Below, piece by piece: positions 27,770-35,806 of a stretch of DNA of 48,527 nt. The notes beneath the pieces were generated by a model, which saw nothing but the letters and a program-made list of their open reading frames with translations, had not been told where the DNA came from and ran no database searches. The translations under genes were made by a program, and so were the position numbers. The stretch lies in contig JAFGLJ010000019.1 in the NCBI GenBank assembly GCA_016928075.1, forward strand, positions 1 to 48,527. The letters run 5' to 3'. This DNA comes from Bacteroidales bacterium. Lineage in GTDB: Bacteria > Bacteroidota > Bacteroidia > Bacteroidales > VadinHA17. Numbering within the stretch: position 1 is the stretch's first letter; each line of letters starts with the position of its first letter.

Positions 27770-28792
27770 ATGGGAATATTTTCTTTTTTGACACAGGAGA
27801 TAGCTATTGACCTTGGAACAGCCAATACAATAATAATCCATAATGATAAAATCGTTGTAGATGAACCTTCAATAGTTGCTGTCGACAGGAGCTCTGGCAA
27901 ATTAATTGCAATAGGAGAAAAAGCCAGGCAGATGCATGGCAAAACGCATGAGAATATAAGGACTATACGTCCGTTAAGGGACGGTGTTATAGCCGACTTC
28001 AATGCGGCAGAACAAATGATCAGGGGCATGATAAAAATGATAAACAAGCGACCTGGTCTTTTCTCTCCAACCCTGAAAATGGTGGTTTGCATCCCTTCAG
28101 GCAGTACGGAAGTTGAGGTGCGCGCGGTACGAGATTCTTCAGAGCATGCAGGTGGAAGGGATGTATACCTGATATACGAACCCATGGCTGCTGCTATTGG
28201 TATCGGCCTTGATGTCGAAGCACCTGAAGGCTGCATGGTTGTTGATATTGGAGGAGGAACAACAGAAATCGCAGTAATAGCTCTTGGAGGGATAGTATGT
28301 AATAAATCAATCAGAACGGCTGGTGATGGTTTTACTGCTGATGTTCAGTCTTATATGAGGCATCAGCATAATATTAAAATTGGTGAGCGTACAGCAGAGG
28401 ATATTAAAATAAATGTGGGAGCTGCCCTGCCATCCATTGAAGATCCCCCTGCTGATTACGTCGTCAGGGGACCAAACCTGATGACAGCAATGCCCGTGGA
28501 AATACCTGTTTCATACCAGGAAATAGCACATTGCCTTGATAAATCTATTTCAAAGGTGGAAACAGCCATTTTAAGTGTGCTGGAACAAACACCACCTGAA
28601 TTATATGCTGATATAGTGGCTAAAGGAATATTTCTGGCAGGAGGGGGAGCATTATTGAGGGGGCTGCCCAAAAGATTAAGTGATAAGATAAGTATACCGT
28701 TTCATCTGGCTGAAGATCCTCTTCATGCCGTTGCGAGAGGAACGGGAGTGGCCCTGAAAAATTCAGATAAATTTTCGTTCCTGATGAGATAA
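27770..28792 (+). CDS. mreB: Rod shape-determining protein MreB
   Basis: MreB is the bacterial actin that forms membrane-bound filaments guiding lateral wall synthesis. The actin fold motifs are clear: phosphate-1 DLGTANTIII, the connect-1 region, phosphate-2 MVVDIGGGTTEIAVIALGG and the adenosine motif GIFLAGGGALLRGL. The N-terminal MGIFSFLTQEIAIDLGT includes the short amphipathic membrane anchor. At 340 residues the size is normal. It leads the mreB-mreC-mreD-mrdA-rodA series on the plus strand. Confidence 0.97.
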   Translation: MGIFSFLTQEIAIDLGTANTIIIHNDKIVVDEPSIVAVDRSSGKLIAIGEKARQMHGKTHENIRTIRPLRDGVIADFNAAEQMIRGMIKMINKRPGLFSPTLKMVVCIPSGSTEVEVRAVRDSSEHAGGRDVYLIYEPMAAAIGIGLDVEAPEGCMVVDIGGGTTEIAVIALGGIVCNKSIRTAGDGFTADVQSYMRHQHNIKIGERTAEDIKINVGAALPSIEDPPADYVVRGPNLMTAMPVEIPVSYQEIAHCLDKSISKVETAILSVLEQTPPELYADIVAKGIFLAGGGALLRGLPKRLSDKISIPFHLAEDPLHAVARGTGVALKNSDKFSFLMR

Positions 28793-28807
28793 TACCGGGG
28801 GTAGTAA

Positions 28808-29629
28808 ATGAGAAATCTATTAAACTTCCTGAAAAAGTTTGGTAATATTTTGTTATTCGTTCTTCTGGAAGCGATAGCTGTCTATTTGATGGCCTCAAGG
28901 CCTAATTATCACAATATTAAACTGTCAAAAGCATTAAATGCCACCTCAGCATTCGTACATGAAAAAGTCAACCGGGCAACTGACTATTTCTCACTGGTTG
29001 ATATTAATGAGCAACTTCTGAAGGAAAACAGGGAGCTGAGGAACGCTATGCAGCGTATTTACAGTAATTCAGAAATTAGCACGTTCAGTGTTACCGACAG
29101 CATATACAGACAACAGTATATTTACATTCTTGCCAGGGCTGTTAACAACAGTGTGAATAAACAGAAGAATTACATTACACTAAATAAGGGCATATTGAAT
29201 GGAGTGAGGGAAAATATGGCGGTTATAGGACCGGATGGAATAGTTGGAATAATTATTGAAGCCGGAAGTAATTATTCAATTGCAATGTCTGCACTGAACC
29301 TCGATTTCCGATTATCTGCCAGGCTGAGTAAAAATGGTTATTTCGGATCATTGACCTGGGACGGCAAAGATATAAACTGTCTGAACCTGAATGAGATACC
29401 TCACCATGTTAACCTTGCGACAGGCGATACGGTGGAAACAACGGGATACTCCGCTGTTTTTCCCGAAGGTATAATGGTGGGTACAGTAAGTGAGTTTGAG
29501 GTTAGCGGTGGAGATTTTTATACTGTTAAGGTAAAGTTATCAACACAATTCAAAAAACTGAATAATGTTTACCTTGTCGTTAACCTGAATAAAGAAGAAC
29601 AACAGGAACTTGAATCTGATATAAGGTAA
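28808..29629 (+). CDS. mreC: Rod shape-determining protein MreC
   Basis: MreC links cytoplasmic MreB to the periplasmic elongation machinery. It has a single N-terminal membrane helix (ILLFVLLEAIAVYLMA), a coiled-coil around residues 60-85 (VDINEQLLKENRELRNAMQRIY), then the beta-rich MreC core with NKGILNGVRENMAVIGPDGIVGIIIEAGSNYS and the late GDTVETTGYSAVFPEGIMVGTV. It begins 15 nt after mreB and ends 14 nt before mreD. Length of 273 residues is typical. Confidence 0.94.
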   Translation: MRNLLNFLKKFGNILLFVLLEAIAVYLMASRPNYHNIKLSKALNATSAFVHEKVNRATDYFSLVDINEQLLKENRELRNAMQRIYSNSEISTFSVTDSIYRQQYIYILARAVNNSVNKQKNYITLNKGILNGVRENMAVIGPDGIVGIIIEAGSNYSIAMSALNLDFRLSARLSKNGYFGSLTWDGKDINCLNLNEIPHHVNLATGDTVETTGYSAVFPEGIMVGTVSEFEVSGGDFYTVKVKLSTQFKKLNNVYLVVNLNKEEQQELESDIR

Positions 29630-29643
29630 CAAGATAAATTATT

Positions 29644-30150
29644 ATGCTGAACACTATACTGAAATATACAGGTCTTTTTATCCTGTTGATTGCCTTGCAG
29701 ATCCTCTTAATGAACAATATTCAGTTCAGTGGATTTGTTAATCCTTATATTTATATATTGTTTATTCTGCTTCTTCCTTTTGATACTTCATCCTGGCTTC
29801 TTCTTTTACTCTCTTTTATTACCGGACTGATAATCGACCTGACATCGGGTACACTTGGTTTGCATGTAGCAGCAACGGTCTTCGCAGGCTTTCTGAGGCC
29901 TTATGTACTTAATCTTATATCCCCGAGGGAGGGATACGAAAAGGGTGAATTACCAGGGATACAAACTTATGGCTTCAGATGGTTCATTACCTATATACTG
30001 ATTATCGTTGCTTTTCATCATATTGCACTTTTTTACCTCGAGGTATTCAGGTTTGAATATTTCTTCAGGACCCTGATCAGGGTAATATTAAGCACAGGGT
30101 TTACCGTTTTATTTGTTATTATTATACAGGTAATATTTATCAGGAGGTAG
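29644..30150 (+). CDS. mreD: Rod shape-determining protein MreD
   Basis: This 168-residue, highly hydrophobic protein has about five membrane helices (ILKYTGLFILLIALQILLMNNI, then YIYILFILLLPFDTSSWLLLLLSFITGLIIDLTSGTLGLHVAAT). The ELTSGTLG-like loop (here DLTSGTLG) matches MreD, the membrane component of the elongasome. Identity rests on position between mreC and the PBP2 gene as well as on the helix pattern. The stop is 2 nt before the TTG start of the next gene, and the last codons contain that gene's AGGAGG ribosome site. Confidence 0.9.
   Translation: MLNTILKYTGLFILLIALQILLMNNIQFSGFVNPYIYILFILLLPFDTSSWLLLLLSFITGLIIDLTSGTLGLHVAATVFAGFLRPYVLNLISPREGYEKGELPGIQTYGFRWFITYILIIVAFHHIALFYLEVFRFEYFFRTLIRVILSTGFTVLFVIIIQVIFIRR
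30142..30147 (+). promoter_or_regulatory. Strong Shine-Dalgarno AGGAGG before a TTG start
   Basis: A full AGGAGG lies inside the last codons of mreD, 5 nt before the TTG start of mrdA. Such strong sites are rare in this genome segment, and here it supports a TTG start for which no early ATG alternative exists. Confidence 0.6.
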
Positions 30151-30152
30151 AT

Positions 30153-32042
30153 TTGTACGGTCTAAAAGATATATATAGCAACAGGAAGATATTGTTCTAT
30201 GCAATCATATTCATTGCTGCTATAATTATGTTATCAAAGCTATTTGCCCTTCAGGTGGTAAATAAAACATACCGTATATCCGCCGAGAATAATGTTCTGC
30301 GTTATGTAACACAATACCCGGCACGCGGACTTATTTATGACAGGAACGGCAAACTTCTTGTATTTAACCAGGCAGCTTATGACCTTATGGTTATCCCGGG
30401 CCAGACAAAGGATATTGATACTGCTGAAATTTGTTCAATCCTCGATATAGAAAAAGAATCTTTTATAAGGAGGATGAATGCTGCCAGTGAATTTTCAAAA
30501 TATGCTCCATCGGTATTTCTTAAAATGATCTCATCCGAAACATATGCCCGGCTGCAGGAATCACTTTACAGATACACGGGCTTTTATGTTCAGACACGTA
30601 CTCTGAGGAAATATACTTACCCATCAGCAGCCCACGCGCTGGGATACGTGGGAGAGGTTAACAATGATGAAATAAAGGCAGATCCCTACTATAAACCGGG
30701 TGATTATATTGGCAAAAATGGTATTGAAAAATCATATGAGCCATTTCTGCGGGGTCGTAAAGGGTTAAAGATTTACCTGGTTGATGTATATAACAGGATT
30801 AAAGGTTTGTACCAGGGGGGTAAATATGATACCATCTCTGTTCCGGGGAAAGACATTGTTACCACACTGGACATTGATCTGCAGAGGTACGGCGAAAAGT
30901 TAATGGGAGATAAAAATGGAAGCATAGTTGCCCTGCAACCATCTACCGGTGAAGTCCTTGCACTTATTTCCACACCTGATTATGATCCTTCAATGCTTGT
31001 CGGGAGGATAAGGACAGAAAACTATACAAAACTCCAGAATGATACACTGGAACCATTGTTTAACCGGGCTTTAATGGCCTCTTATCCTCCGGGATCAACA
31101 TTTAAACCCGTAAATGGACTGATTGAGTTACAGGAAAAGGCTGTTACCAGGAATTACGAATATTTCTGTGATAATGGCTACTATGCTCCAGGAATATATG
31201 TCGCATGTCATCATTTTTCCTCGTTCAACATGGTTGGGGCTATAACGGCATCATGTAATACATACTTCTGCAATGCTTTCAGGCTCCTGATTGATAATCC
31301 AGCCTATGGCTCAACCGCCGAGGGATTGAAAATATGGCGTTCTTATCTTTCAGAATTTGGTTTTGGATCAAAGCTGGGTATTGATTTCCCAAATGAATTG
31401 ACAGGATTTGTTCCTGCAGCATCATTTTATGATGATATCTATGGAAAGAACAGATGGAATGCACTTACCATAATTTCCATGGCTATCGGACAGGGAGAAC
31501 TGGGTACAACTCCTTTACAAATGGCAAATATGGCCGCTATAATAGCAAACAGGGGTTATTACTTCACACCGCATATCGTGAAGACAATTGATAAAGATAC
31601 CCTTGCTTTAGATCCTGCTTTCAGGCAAAAGAATAAAGTAAGTATTGATTCAGCAAATATTGAGGTGATCATTGAAGGGATGAAAGGTGTGGTGAACGGG
31701 GGTGAGGGAGCAACAGCCACATGGATTAAAATAAAAGATATAGTCATGTGCGGTAAAACGGGAACCGCTGAAAATCCTCATGGCCCTGATCATTCTATTT
31801 TTATAGCCTTTGCCCCTGAAAAGGATCCAAAGATAGTAATAGCAGTGTATGTGGAAAACACCGGTTTCGGATCTACCTATGCTGCACCCGTTGCCAGCCT
31901 TATGGTTGAAAAGTATCTGAAAGGGGAAATAGAAAATACATGGCTGGAGAATTACATACTGAATCCTCCTGAACCCGAGATTAAGGAGAATAAAAATGAA
32001 GTAAACGAGGAAAAGGAAGAAAAAGTTGAAGAGAAGGATTAA
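30153..32042 (+). CDS. mrdA: Penicillin-binding protein 2 (peptidoglycan transpeptidase)
   Basis: PBP2 cross-links lateral wall peptidoglycan together with RodA. It has one N-terminal membrane helix (ILFYAIIFIAAIIMLSKLFALQVV), a pedestal region beginning RGLIYDRNGKLLVFN, and a transpeptidase domain with nucleophile Ser315 in STFK, the second motif SCN at 367-369 and KTGT at 535-538. The start is TTG at 30153 with AGGAGG just upstream; the next in-frame Met would remove much of the anchor. The C-terminus has a strongly acidic tail (EEKEEKVEEKD). The last 17 nt overlap rodA. Confidence 0.95.
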   Translation: MYGLKDIYSNRKILFYAIIFIAAIIMLSKLFALQVVNKTYRISAENNVLRYVTQYPARGLIYDRNGKLLVFNQAAYDLMVIPGQTKDIDTAEICSILDIEKESFIRRMNAASEFSKYAPSVFLKMISSETYARLQESLYRYTGFYVQTRTLRKYTYPSAAHALGYVGEVNNDEIKADPYYKPGDYIGKNGIEKSYEPFLRGRKGLKIYLVDVYNRIKGLYQGGKYDTISVPGKDIVTTLDIDLQRYGEKLMGDKNGSIVALQPSTGEVLALISTPDYDPSMLVGRIRTENYTKLQNDTLEPLFNRALMASYPPGSTFKPVNGLIELQEKAVTRNYEYFCDNGYYAPGIYVACHHFSSFNMVGAITASCNTYFCNAFRLLIDNPAYGSTAEGLKIWRSYLSEFGFGSKLGIDFPNELTGFVPAASFYDDIYGKNRWNALTIISMAIGQGELGTTPLQMANMAAIIANRGYYFTPHIVKTIDKDTLALDPAFRQKNKVSIDSANIEVIIEGMKGVVNGGEGATATWIKIKDIVMCGKTGTAENPHGPDHSIFIAFAPEKDPKIVIAVYVENTGFGSTYAAPVASLMVEKYLKGEIENTWLENYILNPPEPEIKENKNEVNEEKEEKVEEKD

Positions 32043-33450
32043 TATATGGACCAATGTTGACTGGATAGTTGTAGTAATTTACCTGCTGTTCCTAATTTTC
32101 GGGTGGATAAATATTTATGCGGCTGTTTACAGTGAGGAACACACAAGCATAATTGACATAAGCCAGAGATACGGTAAACAGTTTATTTGGATACTTGCCT
32201 CCCTTTTAATTGCTGTAATGATAATAGTGATTGACAGTCGTTTTTATATATTCTTTTCATATATACTCTATGCAGCTGTTGGGATATTACTCATACTGGT
32301 GCTGTTTGTGGGTAAGGAAGTGAATAATGCAAGATCGTGGTTTGAAATAGGAGGGTTAAGCCTTCAGCCTGCCGAATTTGCCAAATCAGTCACTGCACTG
32401 GCCCTGGCCAGATATCTTTCGAAGCAGGGGAGGAATCCGGCTGTATTCAAAACCCTTCTTGTTTCACTGTTAATTATTTTCGCACCCGCAGTGTTCATTG
32501 CCCTGCAGCCTGACCTCGGTACAACATTAATATTCTTATCACTGGTGCTGGTACTGTTCAGGGAGGGATTATCAACTTATCTTTTTGTTATCGGAATCCT
32601 TGCTGCTGCATTGTTTATTGCAACTTTACTTGTTGAAAGTGTGTATATATATGCTACGCTCGTTGTAGCCGGGTTTATATATCATCTTATTACCGGCAGG
32701 GGAGCGCGGATAAGCATAAAGGGACTGGCAATATATCTTATAACAGGAGGAGTGCTGTATGCAGCATTCTATTTTATCGTGGGAAAGGTCCCCCTTGAAC
32801 TTGTATTTATTATAGCCCTGGTAATATCAGGATTATTATATGCATACTATATTTTCAGGCATAAGGCCAGATATGCATTGATTGCACTGGCCTTCCTGTT
32901 TGGCAGTATGGTATTCACCTATTCAGTTGATTACGCGTTCAACAACATCTTATTGCCACACCAGCAGACGAGGATAAATGTTGTTCTGGGTATAGATTCA
33001 GACCCAACGGGTGCAGGGTATAACCTGAATCAGTCAAAGATATCCATTGGCTCAGGTGGCTTTGCAGGTAAAGGGTTTCTCCAGGGTACTCAGACAAAGT
33101 TCAAATTTGTTCCTGAACAGAGCACTGATTTTATATTCTGTACTGTGGGCGAAGAATGGGGCTTCCTGGGAACTTCATTTGTGGTAATTATGTTTTCATT
33201 TTTCCTTGCAAGGCTTATTTCGCTTGCCGAAAGACAACGCTCAGCTTTCTCGAGGATATATGGTTACGGCGTTGTATCAATCTTTCTTTTTCATTTCCTG
33301 ATAAATATAGGAATGACAATTGGATTGGTGCCAGTTATAGGCATACCACTTCCATTTTTCAGTTACGGAGGATCCTCACTCTGGGGCTTTACAATATTGC
33401 TTTTTATTTTCCTGAGGCTTGATGCGAGCCGCGATGAGCACCTGGTTTGA
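32026..33450 (+). CDS. rodA: Rod shape-determining protein RodA (SEDS glycosyltransferase)
   Basis: RodA is the SEDS-family polymerase that makes lateral glycan strands with PBP2. About ten membrane helices are readable along with signature stretches: NNARSWFEIGGLSLQPAEFAK, ALQPDLGTTLIF, GAGYNLNQSKISIGSGGFAGKGFLQGTQTKFKFVPEQSTDFIFCTVGEEWGF (containing the conserved acidic region) and IGIPLPFFSYGGSS. The frame starts with TTG at 32026 inside the end of mrdA; the two ATGs just after the overlap are out of frame, so TTG is the likely start. An insertion of two helices in the middle makes it longer (474) than E. coli RodA (370). It ends tail-to-tail with the next gene with no gap. Confidence 0.93.
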   Translation: MKRRINIWTNVDWIVVVIYLLFLIFGWINIYAAVYSEEHTSIIDISQRYGKQFIWILASLLIAVMIIVIDSRFYIFFSYILYAAVGILLILVLFVGKEVNNARSWFEIGGLSLQPAEFAKSVTALALARYLSKQGRNPAVFKTLLVSLLIIFAPAVFIALQPDLGTTLIFLSLVLVLFREGLSTYLFVIGILAAALFIATLLVESVYIYATLVVAGFIYHLITGRGARISIKGLAIYLITGGVLYAAFYFIVGKVPLELVFIIALVISGLLYAYYIFRHKARYALIALAFLFGSMVFTYSVDYAFNNILLPHQQTRINVVLGIDSDPTGAGYNLNQSKISIGSGGFAGKGFLQGTQTKFKFVPEQSTDFIFCTVGEEWGFLGTSFVVIMFSFFLARLISLAERQRSAFSRIYGYGVVSIFLFHFLINIGMTIGLVPVIGIPLPFFSYGGSSLWGFTILLFIFLRLDASRDEHLV

Positions 33451-34062
33451 TCAGAATGGCAAAGTTATGCGTTGTGACAGGGGTATACCGAAATCATTTT
33501 CTACGAATTCGATAAGCTGTGGAAAAAATTCCATAAAATCTTCACCAAGGCTATAATAGTTTTTCTTAAATGTCTTTATCGCATATTTTGATTCAGCGGG
33601 AAGACTGGTACGTTTGCTCAGAGTAGACAATACGTGCTTCAGACCCTTGCTTGTTTTATATGACTCAATCCAGTTGTTGATGATAAAAAAAGGAAACCTG
33701 TCCTGTACTTTGGGAGGGAGAATATCATAGTTATTAACCATGGCCCTGTAAAACTGGTACGTTATGCTTTCCAGGGGCCTCCGTGAAAAAGTATCCCACT
33801 CTCTGGTAAGATAATGGTCGTATATAATATCCACCACAACGCCTGCATATTTATGATACCTGCGGGTAAAGAGTATCTTGCTGCGGTGCACCACGGGGTG
33901 TTTGTCGGTAAAATCATCAATATGCCTGTGAAGAATAATTCCTCTTCTAACCAGCTCTGGATATTTTAAATAGTCACTGCCCTTAACGTAATCACCAATA
34001 TAATTGCCTATAATGATCTCATCAGAGTCACCTGAAAGATATATATGGGCAAGGACATTCAT
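33451..34062 (-). CDS. AcpH-like acyl carrier protein phosphodiesterase family protein
   Basis: The product begins MNVLAHIYLSGDSDEIIIGNYIGDYVKG, which with LHRHIDDFTDKHPVVHRSK and VVDIIYDHYLTREW defines the AcpH/DUF479 family. E. coli AcpH removes the 4'-phosphopantetheine arm from acyl carrier protein; the His/Asp metal-binding residues (H45-H47 area, IDDFTD, YDHYL) are present. Whether the Bacteroidota member acts on ACP is not proven. At 203 residues it is close to the family length of about 193. Its TGA abuts the rodA TGA on the opposite strand. The 257 nt upstream are A/T-rich with no feature I can support besides promoter sequence. Confidence 0.85.
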   Translation of the reverse strand: MNVLAHIYLSGDSDEIIIGNYIGDYVKGSDYLKYPELVRRGIILHRHIDDFTDKHPVVHRSKILFTRRYHKYAGVVVDIIYDHYLTREWDTFSRRPLESITYQFYRAMVNNYDILPPKVQDRFPFFIINNWIESYKTSKGLKHVLSTLSKRTSLPAESKYAIKTFKKNYYSLGEDFMEFFPQLIEFVENDFGIPLSQRITLPF

Positions 34063-34319
34063 GTTTTTCTTTAGAATTTCAACTATTAATTATTGAAAAT
34101 AGTATTTTGTCATAAGTCATAAAAACATATTCTTTAACATATTGCATGAATACAGCAATAAGCATACCAAATTTCAGCAGGTCAGGCAATTAAGTTGATT
34201 ATTCGTCTGTTATAAAAATTTACTCAAATATAAGGAAATTAACCAGTTAAATTATAAATTTGTTGATCCTATTTTTCAATTGAACCTTTTTACTCTCATT
34301 ATTAAAATCGCAATATATC

Positions 34320-35654
34320 ATGAGAAAAAATGTAATTATAATTGGTGCCGCAGGTAGGGATTTTCACAATTTTAATACTTATTACCGCGATAATGATAAT
34401 TATAATGTTATTGCATTTACAGCCGCCCAGATTCCGGATATTGACGGAAGAAAATATCCGCCCGAACTGGCCGGCAGCCTTTATCCTGACGGCATCCCCA
34501 TATATTCAGAAGAGGAACTGCCATCTCTGATAAAAGAATTAAGGGTTGATGATTGCGCTTTTTCATACAGTGATGTTACCTATGAAAAAGTAATGTCTGT
34601 AAGTGCCATAGTTAATGCCGCAGGAGCAAATTTTGTGCTTCTTGGCCCTGACGATACAATGATTAAGAGTTCAAAACCTGTTATTGCAGTGGGTGCGGTG
34701 CGTACGGGATGTGGTAAAAGCCAGACTTCAAGAAGAGTAATAGAGTTACTTATGGATAAAGGCCTGAAGGTTGTGGCAGTAAGACATCCGATGCCTTACG
34801 GTGATCTCAATTCACAGAAAGTACAGCGATTTGCAGAAGTTAGTGACCTTAAGAGGCATAAATGTACTATTGAAGAGATGGAAGAATATGAACCACATGT
34901 CGTAAGGGGTAATGTTATTTACGCCGGAGTGGATTACGAGGTAATACTCAGGGAGGCCGAAAAAGACCGGAAGGGATGTGATGTTATACTCTGGGACGGT
35001 GGTAATAACGACTTCCCTTTCTATAAGCCTGACCTTATGATTACGGTTGTCGATCCCCACAGGGCAGGTCATGAGCTCAGGTATTATCCTGGTGAGGTTA
35101 CCCTGAGGCTGGCCGATGTGGTGGTTATAAACAAAATTGACAGCTCGGCGCCTGAGGATATAAATACCGTCAGGGAAAGCATACAGAAAGTAGCTCCCCA
35201 TGCTATTGTTATCGATGGTGCATCACCAATTAAAGTGGATGATCCGGCGGTTATAAAAGGTAAAAAGGTGCTCGTTATCGAAGATGGACCAACACTTACG
35301 CACGGTGAGATGAAGATTGGTGCAGGAGTGGTGGCAGCCCGGAAATTCGGGGCAGCTTCACTTGTAGATCCAAGACCATATATCGTTGGAAGATTAGCTG
35401 AGACATTTGAAATATATCCTGAAATAGGAACTTTACTCCCGGCAATGGGTTATGGTGAACAGCAACTAAAAGACCTTGAAACGACTATCAATAATACCGA
35501 TTGTGATTCAGTTGTTATTGGAACACCAATAGACCTGAACAGGATAATTAATATTAAAAAACCCAATACAAGGGTTTATTATGATCTTCAGGAAATAGGG
35601 AAACCCGACCTGGCAGAAGTCATTGATGATTTTGTGAAGAAACACGGTTTATAA
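34320..35654 (+). CDS. Cyclic 2,3-diphosphoglycerate synthetase-like P-loop protein
   Basis: Residues 1-110 form a Rossmann-like domain (VIIIGAAGRDFHNFNTYY, then VLLGPDDTMI). A P-loop at 125-137 (GAVRTGCGKSQTS) opens a second domain with the switch-like ILWDGGNNDFPFYKPDLMITVVDPHRAGHE and the GTPase-type specificity motif VVINKID. The C-terminal part has EDGPTLTHGEMKIGAGVVAA and YVVG/IVGR-type glycines. This matches the family annotated from archaeal cyclic 2,3-diphosphoglycerate synthetase, but bacterial members are biochemically undefined and a GTP-dependent ligase or metallochaperone role is equally possible. It stands alone; a perfect -7 box TAAATTTG at 34255-34262 lies 57 nt upstream without a clear -33. 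Confidence 0.8.
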   Translation: MRKNVIIIGAAGRDFHNFNTYYRDNDNYNVIAFTAAQIPDIDGRKYPPELAGSLYPDGIPIYSEEELPSLIKELRVDDCAFSYSDVTYEKVMSVSAIVNAAGANFVLLGPDDTMIKSSKPVIAVGAVRTGCGKSQTSRRVIELLMDKGLKVVAVRHPMPYGDLNSQKVQRFAEVSDLKRHKCTIEEMEEYEPHVVRGNVIYAGVDYEVILREAEKDRKGCDVILWDGGNNDFPFYKPDLMITVVDPHRAGHELRYYPGEVTLRLADVVVINKIDSSAPEDINTVRESIQKVAPHAIVIDGASPIKVDDPAVIKGKKVLVIEDGPTLTHGEMKIGAGVVAARKFGAASLVDPRPYIVGRLAETFEIYPEIGTLLPAMGYGEQQLKDLETTINNTDCDSVVIGTPIDLNRIINIKKPNTRVYYDLQEIGKPDLAEVIDDFVKKHGL

Positions 35655-35659
35655 GATAT

Positions 35660-35800
35660 TCCGCCTTCGCTGGCGTGAATTTGTAATCCACGCCGCCTCG
35701 CTCGGTGAGATCACTGCCCTCGTATGCTTTAAAGCATGTTCACAATACTTGGTTAAAATCCACGCTCCTCGAATGCGGAAACCATTCCTTAGCTTCAGCC
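35660..35800. repeat. REP-like palindromic cluster between convergent genes
   Basis: This gap contains several small palindromes: GGCGTGAATT-TGT-AATCCACGCC at 35672-35694 (one mismatch), GCCTCGCTCGGTGAG, TGCTTTAAAGCA, and a second ATCCACGCTCCTCG half-site near 35757. It is more GC-rich than its flanks. The first palindrome shares the GTAATCCACG-type core with 3669-3691. It separates the cDPGS-like gene from convergent pgi and may serve as a two-way terminator. Confidence 0.55.
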
Positions 35801-35806
35801 TTAACC

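Noticed and set aside
27766..28236. 156-codon minus-strand frame opposite mreB
   Set aside because: Antisense to a highly conserved actin fold, with no family resemblance.
34146..34193. 15-codon frame (MNTAISIPNFSRS...) in the gap before the cDPGS-like gene
   Set aside because: Too short, no start context and no attenuator-type structure or codon bias.
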